From assembly GCA_039184055.1 (NCBI GenBank), contig JBCDBH010000086.1, positions 1 to 18,154 on the forward strand: DNA of 18,154 nucleotides. Direction: 5' to 3'. Shown in pieces: positions 1 through 6,137 of the stretch. Every line of letters begins with the position of its first letter. Positions within the stretch are counted from its first letter, which is position 1. Under the pieces are notes generated by a model. The model searched no databases. It was not told where the DNA came from and saw nothing but the letters and a program-made list of their open reading frames with translations. The DNA comes from JBCDBH01 sp039184055 (GTDB lineage: Bacteria; Acidobacteriota; Thermoanaerobaculia; Multivoradales; J023). A program made the translations under genes and the position numbers.

Positions 1-358
1 CCACCCCGGTCGCCGCCGCGAGCAGCGCGCCGACGAAGACGACCGCGAATGCCAGCCCGCCACGAAGCGGCCCGAAAAGCTTGCCGATGGTACGGAGCAG
101 ATCCTCGGCCAGCCGTGACTTCTCGAGCATCGTCCCCATGAAGATGAAGAAGGGCACGGCGAGCAGAACGTAATTCGACATGACGCCGAAGACGCGCTCG
201 GGGAAGGCGAAGAGGAGCGCCAGATCGAATACTCCGACGACGCTACCGATGACCGCGAACAAAAGGGCCGTGCCACCGAGCGCGAAGGCCACCGGGTAGC
301 CCGAGAAGATCAACGCGAAGACGACGAAGAACATCAACGGCCCGAGCCATTCGTTCAC
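1..358 (-). CDS. dctM: TRAP transporter large permease DctM, 5' part only
   Basis: This is the N-terminal ~119 residues of the large membrane subunit of a tripartite ATP-independent periplasmic (TRAP) transporter, which uses a sodium or proton gradient to import organic acids delivered by a periplasmic binding protein. Translating the minus strand from GTG at 358 gives VNEWLGPLMFFVVFALIFSG, then a GYPVAFALGG segment, PFFIFMGTMLEKSRLAEDLL and GPLRGGLAFAVVFVGALLAA. These are hallmark N-terminal DctM segments: membrane helices with the conserved P-F-F-I-x-M-G and G-x-L-A motifs. The GTG start overlaps the stop of the upstream dctQ in GTGA (355-358), so the two are translationally coupled. The gene runs off the window at base 1. 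The solute-binding subunit DctP is not seen here and may lie outside the window. The substrate cannot be told. Confidence 0.88.
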   Translation of the reverse strand, partial: MNEWLGPLMFFVVFALIFSGYPVAFALGGTALLFAVIGSVVGVFDLALLFAFPERVFGVMSNYVLLAVPFFIFMGTMLEKSRLAEDLLRTIGKLFGPLRGGLAFAVVFVGALLAAATGV

Positions 359-999
359 GGCGAGTCGTCCCCCTCGGTCATCCTGAGCACCGCATCGTCA
401 GACTTCGTTTCGTCAGATTTCGTATCGTCAGACGTCATCGATGGTGGCGGATCGACCGGCGCGCGCAAGGTCTCGATGTGTTTGACGAGCTCGGCCAACC
501 CTTGCAGTACGAGCAGCGCGAAAGCGACGAGAATCAACGTCTTGATCGGATAGCGCGCCAGGCCTCCCGGATCGGGCGACACCTCACGCACGGCCCACGA
601 ATTCCTGACCGTCGGCCACGACAAGAAGATGCCGGTAATGCAAAACGGCAAAAGAAAGAGGACCGTGCCGAGGATGTCGATCCACGCCCGCGCGCGTCGC
701 GACAGCCGACCGTAAAGCACGTCGACTCGGACGTGCGCGCTACGCCGCAAGGCGTACGACGCGCCGAGCAGGAAGACGACGCTGAAGAGGTACCATTGCA
801 GCTCGATGAAGAGGTTCGAGCTCAGATTGTGACCGATGAACCGACCGACATAGCGCGCGATGGCATTGAAGGCGCCGATCAGTACCATGCCGAGCGTCAA
901 CCAACCCACGAGCGCGCCGAGACGCTCACTCAATCGGTCGACCGCGGCCGCCCATCGCAACCACACCGGTTGCCGTGTGTCGGGTTTTGATCCACTCAT
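355..999 (-). CDS. dctQ: TRAP transporter small permease DctQ
   Basis: Small membrane subunit of the TRAP transporter, partner of DctM just downstream. The chosen start gives 214 residues beginning MSGSKPDTRQ. An in-frame ATG at 1092 would add 31 poorly hydrophobic residues and run into the divergent promoter region, so I prefer 999, although neither start has a strong ribosome site. Four membrane segments are visible, at about residues 27-50, 65-82, 105-128 and 150-170. The family pattern is present: an N-A-x-x-R-Y segment after helix 1, W-Y-L-F-S-x-x-F-L-L-G in helix 2, then H-V-R-V-D. The length is a little above the usual 160-190 because of a hydrophilic acidic tail (about 185-214) rich in S, D, T and K, encoded by a 15-bp tandem repeat. 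It is divergent from the DUF4126 gene. Confidence 0.87.
   Translation of the reverse strand: MSGSKPDTRQPVWLRWAAAVDRLSERLGALVGWLTLGMVLIGAFNAIARYVGRFIGHNLSSNLFIELQWYLFSVVFLLGASYALRRSAHVRVDVLYGRLSRRARAWIDILGTVLFLLPFCITGIFLSWPTVRNSWAVREVSPDPGGLARYPIKTLILVAFALLVLQGLAELVKHIETLRAPVDPPPSMTSDDTKSDETKSDDAVLRMTEGDDSP
394..438 (-). repeat. three 15-bp tandem repeats in the dctQ 3' end
   Basis: Three adjacent copies with few changes: 394-408 atcgtcagacttcgt, 409-423 ttcgtcagatttcgt, 424-438 atcgtcagacgtcat. The period is a multiple of three, so the repeat encodes acidic pentapeptides of the type S-D-(D/E)-T-K in the C-terminal tail of DctQ. It can change copy number without breaking the frame. Confidence 0.8.
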
Positions 1000-1119
1000 G
1001 CTCGTTTTCGCCCTGCAGGCTAGCACAGCCGAAACCTCGATCCGGCGAATAAACTTCGATCGCCGTACGTACGAGGAAAAGAGTCGGTCCATTCGGCCCG
1101 ACTAGGAAGGAAAGCTCAG

Positions 1120-1698
1120 ATGGAAAACGACATTCTTCTCAGTGTCCTCGTCGGCTTGGGGCTCGCCGCGGCGTGCGGCTTTCGCGTCTTCGTGCCGCTG
1201 CTCGTGATGAGCTTGGCGTCACGAGGCGACTATCTCCAGCTCGCCGAAGGCTTCTCTTGGATCGCCTCGGATCCCGCGGTGATCACCTTCGGCGCGGCGA
1301 CCGCGCTCGAGATCTTGGCGTACTACGTTCCATGGCTCGACAATTTGCTCGACGGCGCGGCCACCCCGAGCGCCATCGTCGCGGGTGTCGTCGCCAGCGC
1401 GTCTCAGATCCAAGGCATGGACCCGTGGCTCACCTGGTCGATCGCCGCCATCGGTGGCGGTGGCGTGGCGGGTAGCGTCCAAGGCTTGACCGTCCTGACG
1501 CGTCAGGTCTCACTTTTCGCCACCGGCGGTTTTGGCAATCCACTGGTCTCGACGGCCGAAGCGGCTTCATCGGTCGGTTTTGCTCTGCTCGCCATCGTCA
1601 TGCCGCTGGTCGCGGTCGGCATTCTGCTCGTGGTGGTTTTTCTGCTGCTGACCAAAGTGCTCCGACATCGTTCGCGCGCCGCCCCAGGATCGGTGTAG
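1120..1698 (+). CDS. DUF4126 domain-containing membrane protein
   Basis: A 192-residue polytopic membrane protein of unknown function matching the DUF4126 family. The N-terminal segment with G-L-x-L-A-A-A-C-G-F-R-V-F-V-P-L-L is typical of the family, followed by A-T-A-L-E-I-L-A-Y-Y-V-P-W-L-D-N-L-L-D, a glycine-rich stretch near residues 113-120 and G-N-P-x-V-S-x-x-E. Four to five hydrophobic segments are seen (about 6-32, 52-70, 80-98, 105-125, 150-178) with a basic C-terminus. Start ATG 1120 is supported by a strong purine-rich Shine-Dalgarno (aggaaggaaag, 1104-1114). It is divergent from dctQ and is followed 70 bp later by the amidase gene. The family has no assigned function and I infer none. 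Confidence 0.85.
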   Translation: MENDILLSVLVGLGLAAACGFRVFVPLLVMSLASRGDYLQLAEGFSWIASDPAVITFGAATALEILAYYVPWLDNLLDGAATPSAIVAGVVASASQIQGMDPWLTWSIAAIGGGGVAGSVQGLTVLTRQVSLFATGGFGNPLVSTAEAASSVGFALLAIVMPLVAVGILLVVVFLLLTKVLRHRSRAAPGSV

Positions 1699-1735
1699 CG
1701 CACTACGGCCGTCCGGCGCTCGTCTGGTAATCTTG

Positions 1736-1761
1736 CCTTTCTCGGATGGTTCCGAGAAAGG
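1736..1761 (+). promoter_or_regulatory. perfect 10-bp hairpin masking the amidase ribosome-binding site
   Basis: Arms cctttctcgg (1736-1745) and ccgagaaagg (1752-1761) are perfectly complementary around a 6-base loop (atggtt). The 3' arm contains the purine-rich gagaaagga that serves as Shine-Dalgarno for the ATG at 1769, and the 5' arm acts as an anti-Shine-Dalgarno. A T-run does not follow, so it is not a standard terminator for the preceding gene. Folding should limit translation of the amidase unless something opens it. Whether a protein, temperature, a ligand or upstream translation does so is unknown. Confidence 0.6.
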
Positions 1762-1768
1762 AATTCGG

Positions 1769-2794
1769 ATGTCCGAAAACCGCCACATCAAAAAGCAGAT
1801 CCTGCGCCAGACGGTCGCCGAAAACGTCGCGATCCGCGAGGGGCATCGCCCTCCTCGTCCGGCGCCGGTCGCCAAGCAACCGCCCAAGCGACGCCTTCTC
1901 CCTTGGCTCGCGCTGGCGCCGCTACCGGTGCTCGCTCTTCTTCTCTTGTGGTGGCTCCTCCCCAGCCGCCAGCCGAGCCCACCGTCCAGCGTGCCTGTCG
2001 CCGCGCCCGCGGTCGAGACCACGAGCGGTCCGGTCGACGAATCGACCGCGACGAGCTTTCCAGCTCCCGCGCCGATCGATGCCCGCGCGCTACCGCTCGA
2101 GGTGCGCCGAGTGGTGGTCGATCCGGGGCATGGCGGTCACGACAGCGGCACGGTAACCGTCGGTGGTCCCGAGCTCTTGGAGAAAGACCTGGCGCTCGAC
2201 ATCGGACTTCGCTTGCGCGATCGATTGGTGGAGGCCGAATTCGACGTCATCATGACGCGTGGTGTCGACCGCTTCATCTCGCTACGGGAGCGCGCCGCGA
2301 TCGCCAACACGAGTCGCGCCGATCTGTTCATCTCGATTCACCTCAACTGGATCGTGACGCGCGAGGTGCGCGGGGTCGAGACCTACTACCTGGGCCCCAC
2401 GGACGATCCACGTCTGGTCGCCCTGGCACGACGCGAAAATCAGGACTCCGGCTACTCCCTGGCCGATATGCGTAGTCTGCTCGACGGCATCTACGCCGAT
2501 GTGCGCCAGGACGAATCGCGGCAGCTGGCGCAACGCGTGCAGCGCTCGCTCTTACGTGCCATGTTGCGACATGATCCGGATCTCGACGACCGCGGAGTGA
2601 AAACCGCTCCCTTCGTGGTCTTGACAGCCACTGAAATGCCAGCGATCCTGGCCGAGGTATCCTGTCTATCCAATCGCGAGGAGGCCGAGCGTCTGACCCG
2701 CCCGCAGTATCGCGACAGCATCGCGGACGCCCTCTTTCGTGGTATTCAAAGCTACGCTGACGCAGTCAATTCGATCGAGGAAAAAGGGAGCTGA
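1769..2794 (+). CDS. N-acetylmuramoyl-L-alanine amidase (Amidase_3, AmiA/B/C type)
   Basis: Zinc amidase that cleaves the amide bond between N-acetylmuramic acid and the L-alanine of the stem peptide in peptidoglycan, acting in the periplasm during cell separation or wall turnover. It has 341 residues: a basic cytoplasmic N-terminus (1-43), one membrane helix (about 44-64), a Pro/Ser/Ala-rich linker (65-108) and the catalytic domain (about 112-333). The family zinc ligands are visible: H121 in DPGHGG, E138 in LLEKDLALD and H191 in SIHLN, with the catalytic E296 in AILAEVSCLSN. ATG 1769 is chosen over a TTG at 1733 because it has agaaagga upstream and gives a clean N-terminus. There is no AMIN domain, and the membrane anchor replaces a cleaved signal peptide. 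An insertion at about 210-245 may be the regulatory helix that occludes the site in this family. The next gene starts 5 bp downstream. Confidence 0.92.
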   Translation: MSENRHIKKQILRQTVAENVAIREGHRPPRPAPVAKQPPKRRLLPWLALAPLPVLALLLLWWLLPSRQPSPPSSVPVAAPAVETTSGPVDESTATSFPAPAPIDARALPLEVRRVVVDPGHGGHDSGTVTVGGPELLEKDLALDIGLRLRDRLVEAEFDVIMTRGVDRFISLRERAAIANTSRADLFISIHLNWIVTREVRGVETYYLGPTDDPRLVALARRENQDSGYSLADMRSLLDGIYADVRQDESRQLAQRVQRSLLRAMLRHDPDLDDRGVKTAPFVVLTATEMPAILAEVSCLSNREEAERLTRPQYRDSIADALFRGIQSYADAVNSIEEKGS

Positions 2795-2799
2795 CTTCC

Positions 2800-3828
2800 A
2801 TGGCAGACAAAAACAACGTGTTGTACGTCGGTATCGACCTCGGCACCTCGCGTAGCGCGGTGTCCACGGCGAACAACCAACGACACGTCATTGAGAGCTA
2901 CGTCGGCTGGCCCACCGACATGGTGGCCCGCAAAGTCTTGAAAAAAGAGGTCGTGATCGGCAAAGAGGCGGTCGACAACCGCACCATGGTCGATCTTCAC
3001 CGACCGCTCGAACGTGGGCTGATCAAGGAAGGCTCGGAGAAGGATCTCACCGCGGTGCGTGAAATCCTCCGCCACCTGCTGCATCTCTCCGGAGCCGACG
3101 GCGACCGTGAGGTTCGCGCCGTGGTCGGTGTTCCGGCGCGCGCCATGCAGATCAACAAACAGCAGCTCCGCAACACCCTGATCGGCGAGGTCGACGGCCT
3201 GATGATCGTGTCGGAGCCGTTCGCCGTCGCCTACGGTCTCGAAGCCTTGATGCACTCGTTGATCATCGACTCCGGCGCTGGTACGACCGACTTCTGCATC
3301 ATGCTGGGTCGCATGCCCACCGAAGACGACCAGCGCACGCTGACCAACGCGGGCGATTCGATCGACGCCAACCTCTTCAGCCTGCTCGCCGAGCGTCATC
3401 CACAGGCGCAGATCACCGAGTTCATGGTGCGGCAGTGGAAAGAAGAGCACGGCTTTGTCGGCAACGAGCAGAAACCGGTGCGGGTGACCGTACCGATGCG
3501 TGGCCGCCCACAGGAAATCGACATCACCGCCGAGCTCAAATCCGCCTCGGAGTCGATCGTCGATCCGATCGTCGAGACCATGCGCGACCTTCTGCCCCAC
3601 GTCGAGCCGGAATTCCAAGAGAAGGTGCGCAACAACGTCATCCTCTCGGGTGGCACGTCACAGCTTCCGGGTCTGCGCAAGAAAATCCAGGACGGTCTCG
3701 AAGAGCTGGGTGGTGGCAAGGTCCAAACGGTGAAAGATCCGATCTTCGCCGGGAGTGACGGCTGTCTGGCCATCGCGCTCGACGCCGCCGACGAGGATTG
3801 GGATCGCCTGTCGTCACAAGACACATGA
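2800..3828 (+). CDS. MamK-like bacterial actin (Hsp70/actin ATPase fold)
   Basis: A 342-residue filament-type ATPase of the actin superfamily. Nucleotide-binding motifs are intact: phosphate-1 GIDLGTSRSAV (11-21), phosphate-2 IDSGAGTTD (156-164, with D157) and adenosine ILSGGTS (281-287). E139 in VSEPF sits where the actin catalytic acid is expected. From memory the sequence follows magnetosome MamK more closely than MreB. It shares the order GIDLGTS, a VVG/YVGWPxD stretch, xxRPLERG, VVGVPARA, VSEPFxVxYGL, a LERHPx-type helix (AERHPQ, 197-202), GFVG and VKDPxFxG. MamK in magnetotactic bacteria forms the filament that aligns magnetosomes. No magnetosome gene is seen here, so the cargo is unknown. 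The Shine-Dalgarno is gggag at 2786-2790. The stop overlaps the tyrA start (ATGA, 3825-3828). It could alternatively be annotated as an MreB-like rod-shape protein or ParM-like. Confidence 0.8.
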   Translation: MADKNNVLYVGIDLGTSRSAVSTANNQRHVIESYVGWPTDMVARKVLKKEVVIGKEAVDNRTMVDLHRPLERGLIKEGSEKDLTAVREILRHLLHLSGADGDREVRAVVGVPARAMQINKQQLRNTLIGEVDGLMIVSEPFAVAYGLEALMHSLIIDSGAGTTDFCIMLGRMPTEDDQRTLTNAGDSIDANLFSLLAERHPQAQITEFMVRQWKEEHGFVGNEQKPVRVTVPMRGRPQEIDITAELKSASESIVDPIVETMRDLLPHVEPEFQEKVRNNVILSGGTSQLPGLRKKIQDGLEELGGGKVQTVKDPIFAGSDGCLAIALDAADEDWDRLSSQDT

Positions 3829-4946
3829 CCGACGAAACCCTGAACGACCGGCTCGACGAGCTGCGGGACGACATCGCCGAAGTCGACCGCTCGTTGCTCG
3901 AGCTGCTCCGTCGACGCATGGAGCTCGCCGCTGAAATCGGCCGGGTCAAGGCACGCGCCGGCCGACCGATCGTCGTTCCCGAAGTCTACGATCGGGTGCT
4001 CACCCGGGCACGTCAACACGCCGAAGCCTGTGGCGTGTCGGCCGAGGTGATGACGTCGATCTTCGATGCGGTGATCCGTGGATCGGTCGAACGCCAGCAC
4101 CGGATCGGTGTCGCCTCGCAGGTCGATGTCGGTGAACGTCTGCTGATCCTCGGCGGGGCCGGCAATATGGGTGGCTGGTTCGCGAGCTTCGCTCGTCTCC
4201 TCGGCCATATCGTCGATTTGGTCGATCCGGCTTTGGGCTCGCTCCCGCCTCAGGCGGGACGCTTCGGCTCGCTCGAGGCGGTCGAGGATCTCGACCGCTA
4301 TGCCGCGATCATCGTCTCGGTACCTCTCGCCGCCACCGGTGACGTCCTCGCCGAGATCATCGCTCGCAAGCCCCGTGGGCTGGTGATCGAGATCGCCTCG
4401 GTCAAGGACCAGCTCGAGCCCGTGCTCGCCACCGCCGAGCAAGCCGGCGTCCGAGTCGCCTGTCTGCATCCGATGTTCGGCCCAAGCAAGTCGCCTTACG
4501 AATCACTCACTTTCGTTCTCGCGTGTCGTGACGACCCTCAGGACGAAAAAGAGCGCATCGAGCAATGGCTGAGGCATCCGTACACCAATCTCGTTCCGGT
4601 GCCCTTTCCGCATCACGATCGTCTGATGGGTTGGTTGCTCGGCCTGGCGCATTTGATGGGCATGCTCTTCGGTACCGCTCTCGGTCGCTCGGGATTGTCC
4701 GGTGCCGAGCTCGCCGCCTGTGCCTCGACGACCTTCAACCGTCAGGCCGCGACGGCCCGTTCGGTCTTGTCGGAAGACCCGGATCTCTATTTCGAGATTC
4801 AGCGTCTCAATCCGCATCGCGGTCGGGTCTACGCGGCGGCGCGTGAAGCCCTCGATGCTCTGGTCGACGCGGTCGATGGGGACGATCGAGCTCGATTCCG
4901 CGAGCTGCTCGCCAGCACGCGCGACGTCTTCGGCCACAAGGGCTGA
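3825..4946 (+). CDS. tyrA: Bifunctional chorismate mutase / prephenate dehydrogenase (T-protein)
   Basis: Converts chorismate to prephenate and then, with NAD+, to 4-hydroxyphenylpyruvate in tyrosine synthesis in the cytoplasm. It has 373 residues, the same length as the E. coli T-protein. An AroQ-type chorismate mutase fills about 5-95, with R14, R31, K42 and Q91 at the positions of the E. coli mutase active-site residues. The dehydrogenase follows, with a Rossmann glycine motif ILGGAGNMGG (108-117), VSVPLAAT (164-171), IASVKD (190-195) and the substrate-binding HPMFGPS from H215. The C-terminal helical dimerisation domain contains H-L-M-G-M-L-F-G and S-T-T-F-N-R-Q. Start ATG 3825 overlaps the actin gene's stop in ATGA, which marks translational coupling. 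A longer reading from 3798 would overlap the actin gene by 31 bp with no benefit. Such fusions are best known from Gammaproteobacteria. Confidence 0.93.
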   Translation: MTDETLNDRLDELRDDIAEVDRSLLELLRRRMELAAEIGRVKARAGRPIVVPEVYDRVLTRARQHAEACGVSAEVMTSIFDAVIRGSVERQHRIGVASQVDVGERLLILGGAGNMGGWFASFARLLGHIVDLVDPALGSLPPQAGRFGSLEAVEDLDRYAAIIVSVPLAATGDVLAEIIARKPRGLVIEIASVKDQLEPVLATAEQAGVRVACLHPMFGPSKSPYESLTFVLACRDDPQDEKERIEQWLRHPYTNLVPVPFPHHDRLMGWLLGLAHLMGMLFGTALGRSGLSGAELAACASTTFNRQAATARSVLSEDPDLYFEIQRLNPHRGRVYAAAREALDALVDAVDGDDRARFRELLASTRDVFGHKG

Positions 4947-4951
4947 GCTCG

Positions 4952-5734
4952 TTGAACCGCCTCGTCGTCCTCTTGCTCGTCGTCGCGAGCACGGTCGGCT
5001 GTAGCGCTCCGTCCAGCGAGCCTACCGAACGGCAATTGGTGATCTTCGCCGCGGCCAGCTTGCGCGACGTCATGACCGATATCAGCGCGGCATGGGTCGC
5101 CACGGGGCACGTCGAACCAGCGTACAACTTCGCCGGTTCCAACGTGCTCGCCCAACAGCTGCTCGCCGCCCCGAGCGCCGACCTCTACCTATCGGCCCAT
5201 GAAGACTGGATGGATCGCCTGGAAACGGCCGAGCGTGTACGTGCCGATACGCGTACGGTCGTCGCTGGCAATACGCTCGTCTTGGTGGCCCATCGCGACG
5301 CGCCGAGCTGGACCCTCGACGACCCGGCGACGCTCGGCGACCTGCCCTTTCGCCACCTGGTGATCGGTGACCCCGAAGCGGTTCCCGCAGGGATCTATGC
5401 GCGACACGTCCTGAGCGCGGTACCCACCGAGGACGGGTCCACGCTGTGGACCCGTCTCCAGGATCGTCTGATCCCCACCTCCGACGTCCGCGCCGCGCTC
5501 GCCCAGGTTGCGGCCGAGCCCGAGGCCCTGGGAATCGTCTACGGTACCGACGCACGGAGCGACCCACGAGCGCGCGTGCTCTACACCTTTCCGACCGAGC
5601 TCACACCACCGATCCACTATCCCGCGGCCGTGGTCAGCGAACGACCCGATGACCTCGCCGACACGTTTCTCGCCTTTCTACAAAGCGAAACCGTACGCGA
5701 GATCTTTGTCGAGCACGGCTTCTCGACGTTCTGA
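4952..5734 (+). CDS. modA: Molybdate-binding lipoprotein ModA (ABC transporter substrate-binding protein)
   Basis: A 260-residue periplasmic binding protein that would deliver molybdate or tungstate to a ModBC transporter. A TTG start at 4952 gives a short lipoprotein signal (hydrophobic 4-15, lipobox ending at C17), so it is anchored to a membrane by lipid. ModA hallmarks are present: IFAAASLRDV with S36, NFAGSNVLAQQL with S63, ADLYLSA, IGDPEAVPAGIYAR (138-151) and GIVYGTDA with Y197. These are the residues that contact the oxyanion in the family. It starts 5 bp after tyrA with aagggctgag upstream, so it is probably the last gene of that unit. No modB or modC follows, and the downstream region is a promoter for an unrelated gene, so this ModA is an orphan within the window. 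It could also bind another oxyanion. Confidence 0.87.
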   Translation: MNRLVVLLLVVASTVGCSAPSSEPTERQLVIFAAASLRDVMTDISAAWVATGHVEPAYNFAGSNVLAQQLLAAPSADLYLSAHEDWMDRLETAERVRADTRTVVAGNTLVLVAHRDAPSWTLDDPATLGDLPFRHLVIGDPEAVPAGIYARHVLSAVPTEDGSTLWTRLQDRLIPTSDVRAALAQVAAEPEALGIVYGTDARSDPRARVLYTFPTELTPPIHYPAAVVSERPDDLADTFLAFLQSETVREIFVEHGFSTF

Positions 5735-5825
5735 TCCGCCGACACGTTCCCCTCCGCGAGGTGGATCGACGACGGCTGCATGCGAAGCCGCAACCGCGTA
5801 TTGTCAGGGTTTTCACAACGCTTAA

Positions 5826-5841
5826 TGATAATGGATTATGA
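5826..5841. promoter_or_regulatory. operator-like imperfect palindrome, possibly for a Fur-family regulator
   Basis: tgataat-gg-attatga is a nearly perfect dyad (one mismatch in 7 pairs) in AT-rich DNA about 27 bp upstream of the -35 box of the metalloprotease promoter. It recalls Fur/Zur boxes (tgataatNattatca) but has a 2-base rather than 1-base centre. A direct repeat atgataa (5825-5831, 5838-5844) overlaps it. The regulator is unproven, and the site may only be an AT-rich activating element. Confidence 0.35.
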
Positions 5842-5867
5842 TAAATAAAAATCACCATAAATTCTTC

Positions 5868-5897
5868 TTGACGCCGACATAGCAGCCAGCGTATAAA
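5868..5897 (+). promoter_or_regulatory. sigma70-type promoter for the metalloprotease
   Basis: A -35 box ttgacg (5868-5873) and -10 box tataaa (5892-5897) are 18 bp apart, each 5 of 6 to the consensus. An A/T-rich stretch directly upstream (5841-5867) resembles an UP element. Transcription would start near 5904 and yield a leader of about 230 nt. Confidence 0.65.
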
Positions 5898-5983
5898 TTC
5901 TTACAGCGAATTTGTTCACACATCGAGTCGAGTCGCATCCGGTCGCGCCTCACTCGTCTTCGCCCTAAACCAAGTCTGAATTT

Positions 5984-6012
5984 CCGTAATCGAGAGCTTT
6001 CTCGATTTACGG
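5984..6012 (+). promoter_or_regulatory. 5'-UTR hairpin upstream of the metalloprotease
   Basis: ccgtaatcgaga (5984-5995) pairs with tctcgatttacgg (6000-6012) around gctt, making a 12-bp stem with a single bulged base. It lies in the predicted leader about 125 nt before the start codon. It is followed by taatgactcg, with no T-run, so it is not a clear terminator. It may be an mRNA stabiliser or protein/RNA-binding site. Confidence 0.5.
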
Positions 6013-6137
6013 TAATGACTCGCCGTCCGGTTTTCCTGTCCGGTCGCCTGACGGTCGAGGTGTGTCAACCGGAGATGGTTCTGCCGCGGGTGGCGACCGC
6101 TCCGACCTTACAACCTCTCTCGATGAGGTACTTTTCG

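Larger units (their letters stand above)
5735..6137. other. gene-free 403-bp leader region with AT-rich island
   Basis: No convincing gene is seen between modA and the metalloprotease. The first part (to about 5815) is GC-rich with only a weak 5-bp inverted repeat (5773-5790). Bases 5820-5910 are strikingly AT-rich for this genome and hold the promoter, an operator-like palindrome and two copies of ataaattctt (5857-5866 and 5893-5902). A second, poorer promoter match is ttgtca (5801-5806) with aatgat (5824-5829) at 17 bp. The rest is a 5'-UTR of roughly 230 nt with a hairpin. An in-frame ATG at 6015 exists, but its extension lacks signal-peptide character and has no ribosome site. Confidence 0.6.

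Noticed and set aside
1064..1103. Palindrome cgtacgtacg (1064-1073) and dyad agtcgg/ccgact (1082-1103) between dctQ and the DUF4126 gene
   Set aside because: They are short, have weak stems with a 10-base loop, and lack supporting promoter boxes.
2752..4469. Minus-strand open frames (288 and 357 codons) opposite the actin and tyrA genes
   Set aside because: The plus-strand genes have strong family motifs. These are low-hydrophobicity shadows with no start context.
5773..5790. Possible terminator after modA (cggct/agccg)
   Set aside because: The stem is only 5 bp and no T-run follows.
5801..5818. Pho box ahead of the metalloprotease (ttgtcag-ggtt-ttcacaa)
   Set aside because: The first half is good, but the second half matches only about half of the consensus, so it is indistinguishable from chance.
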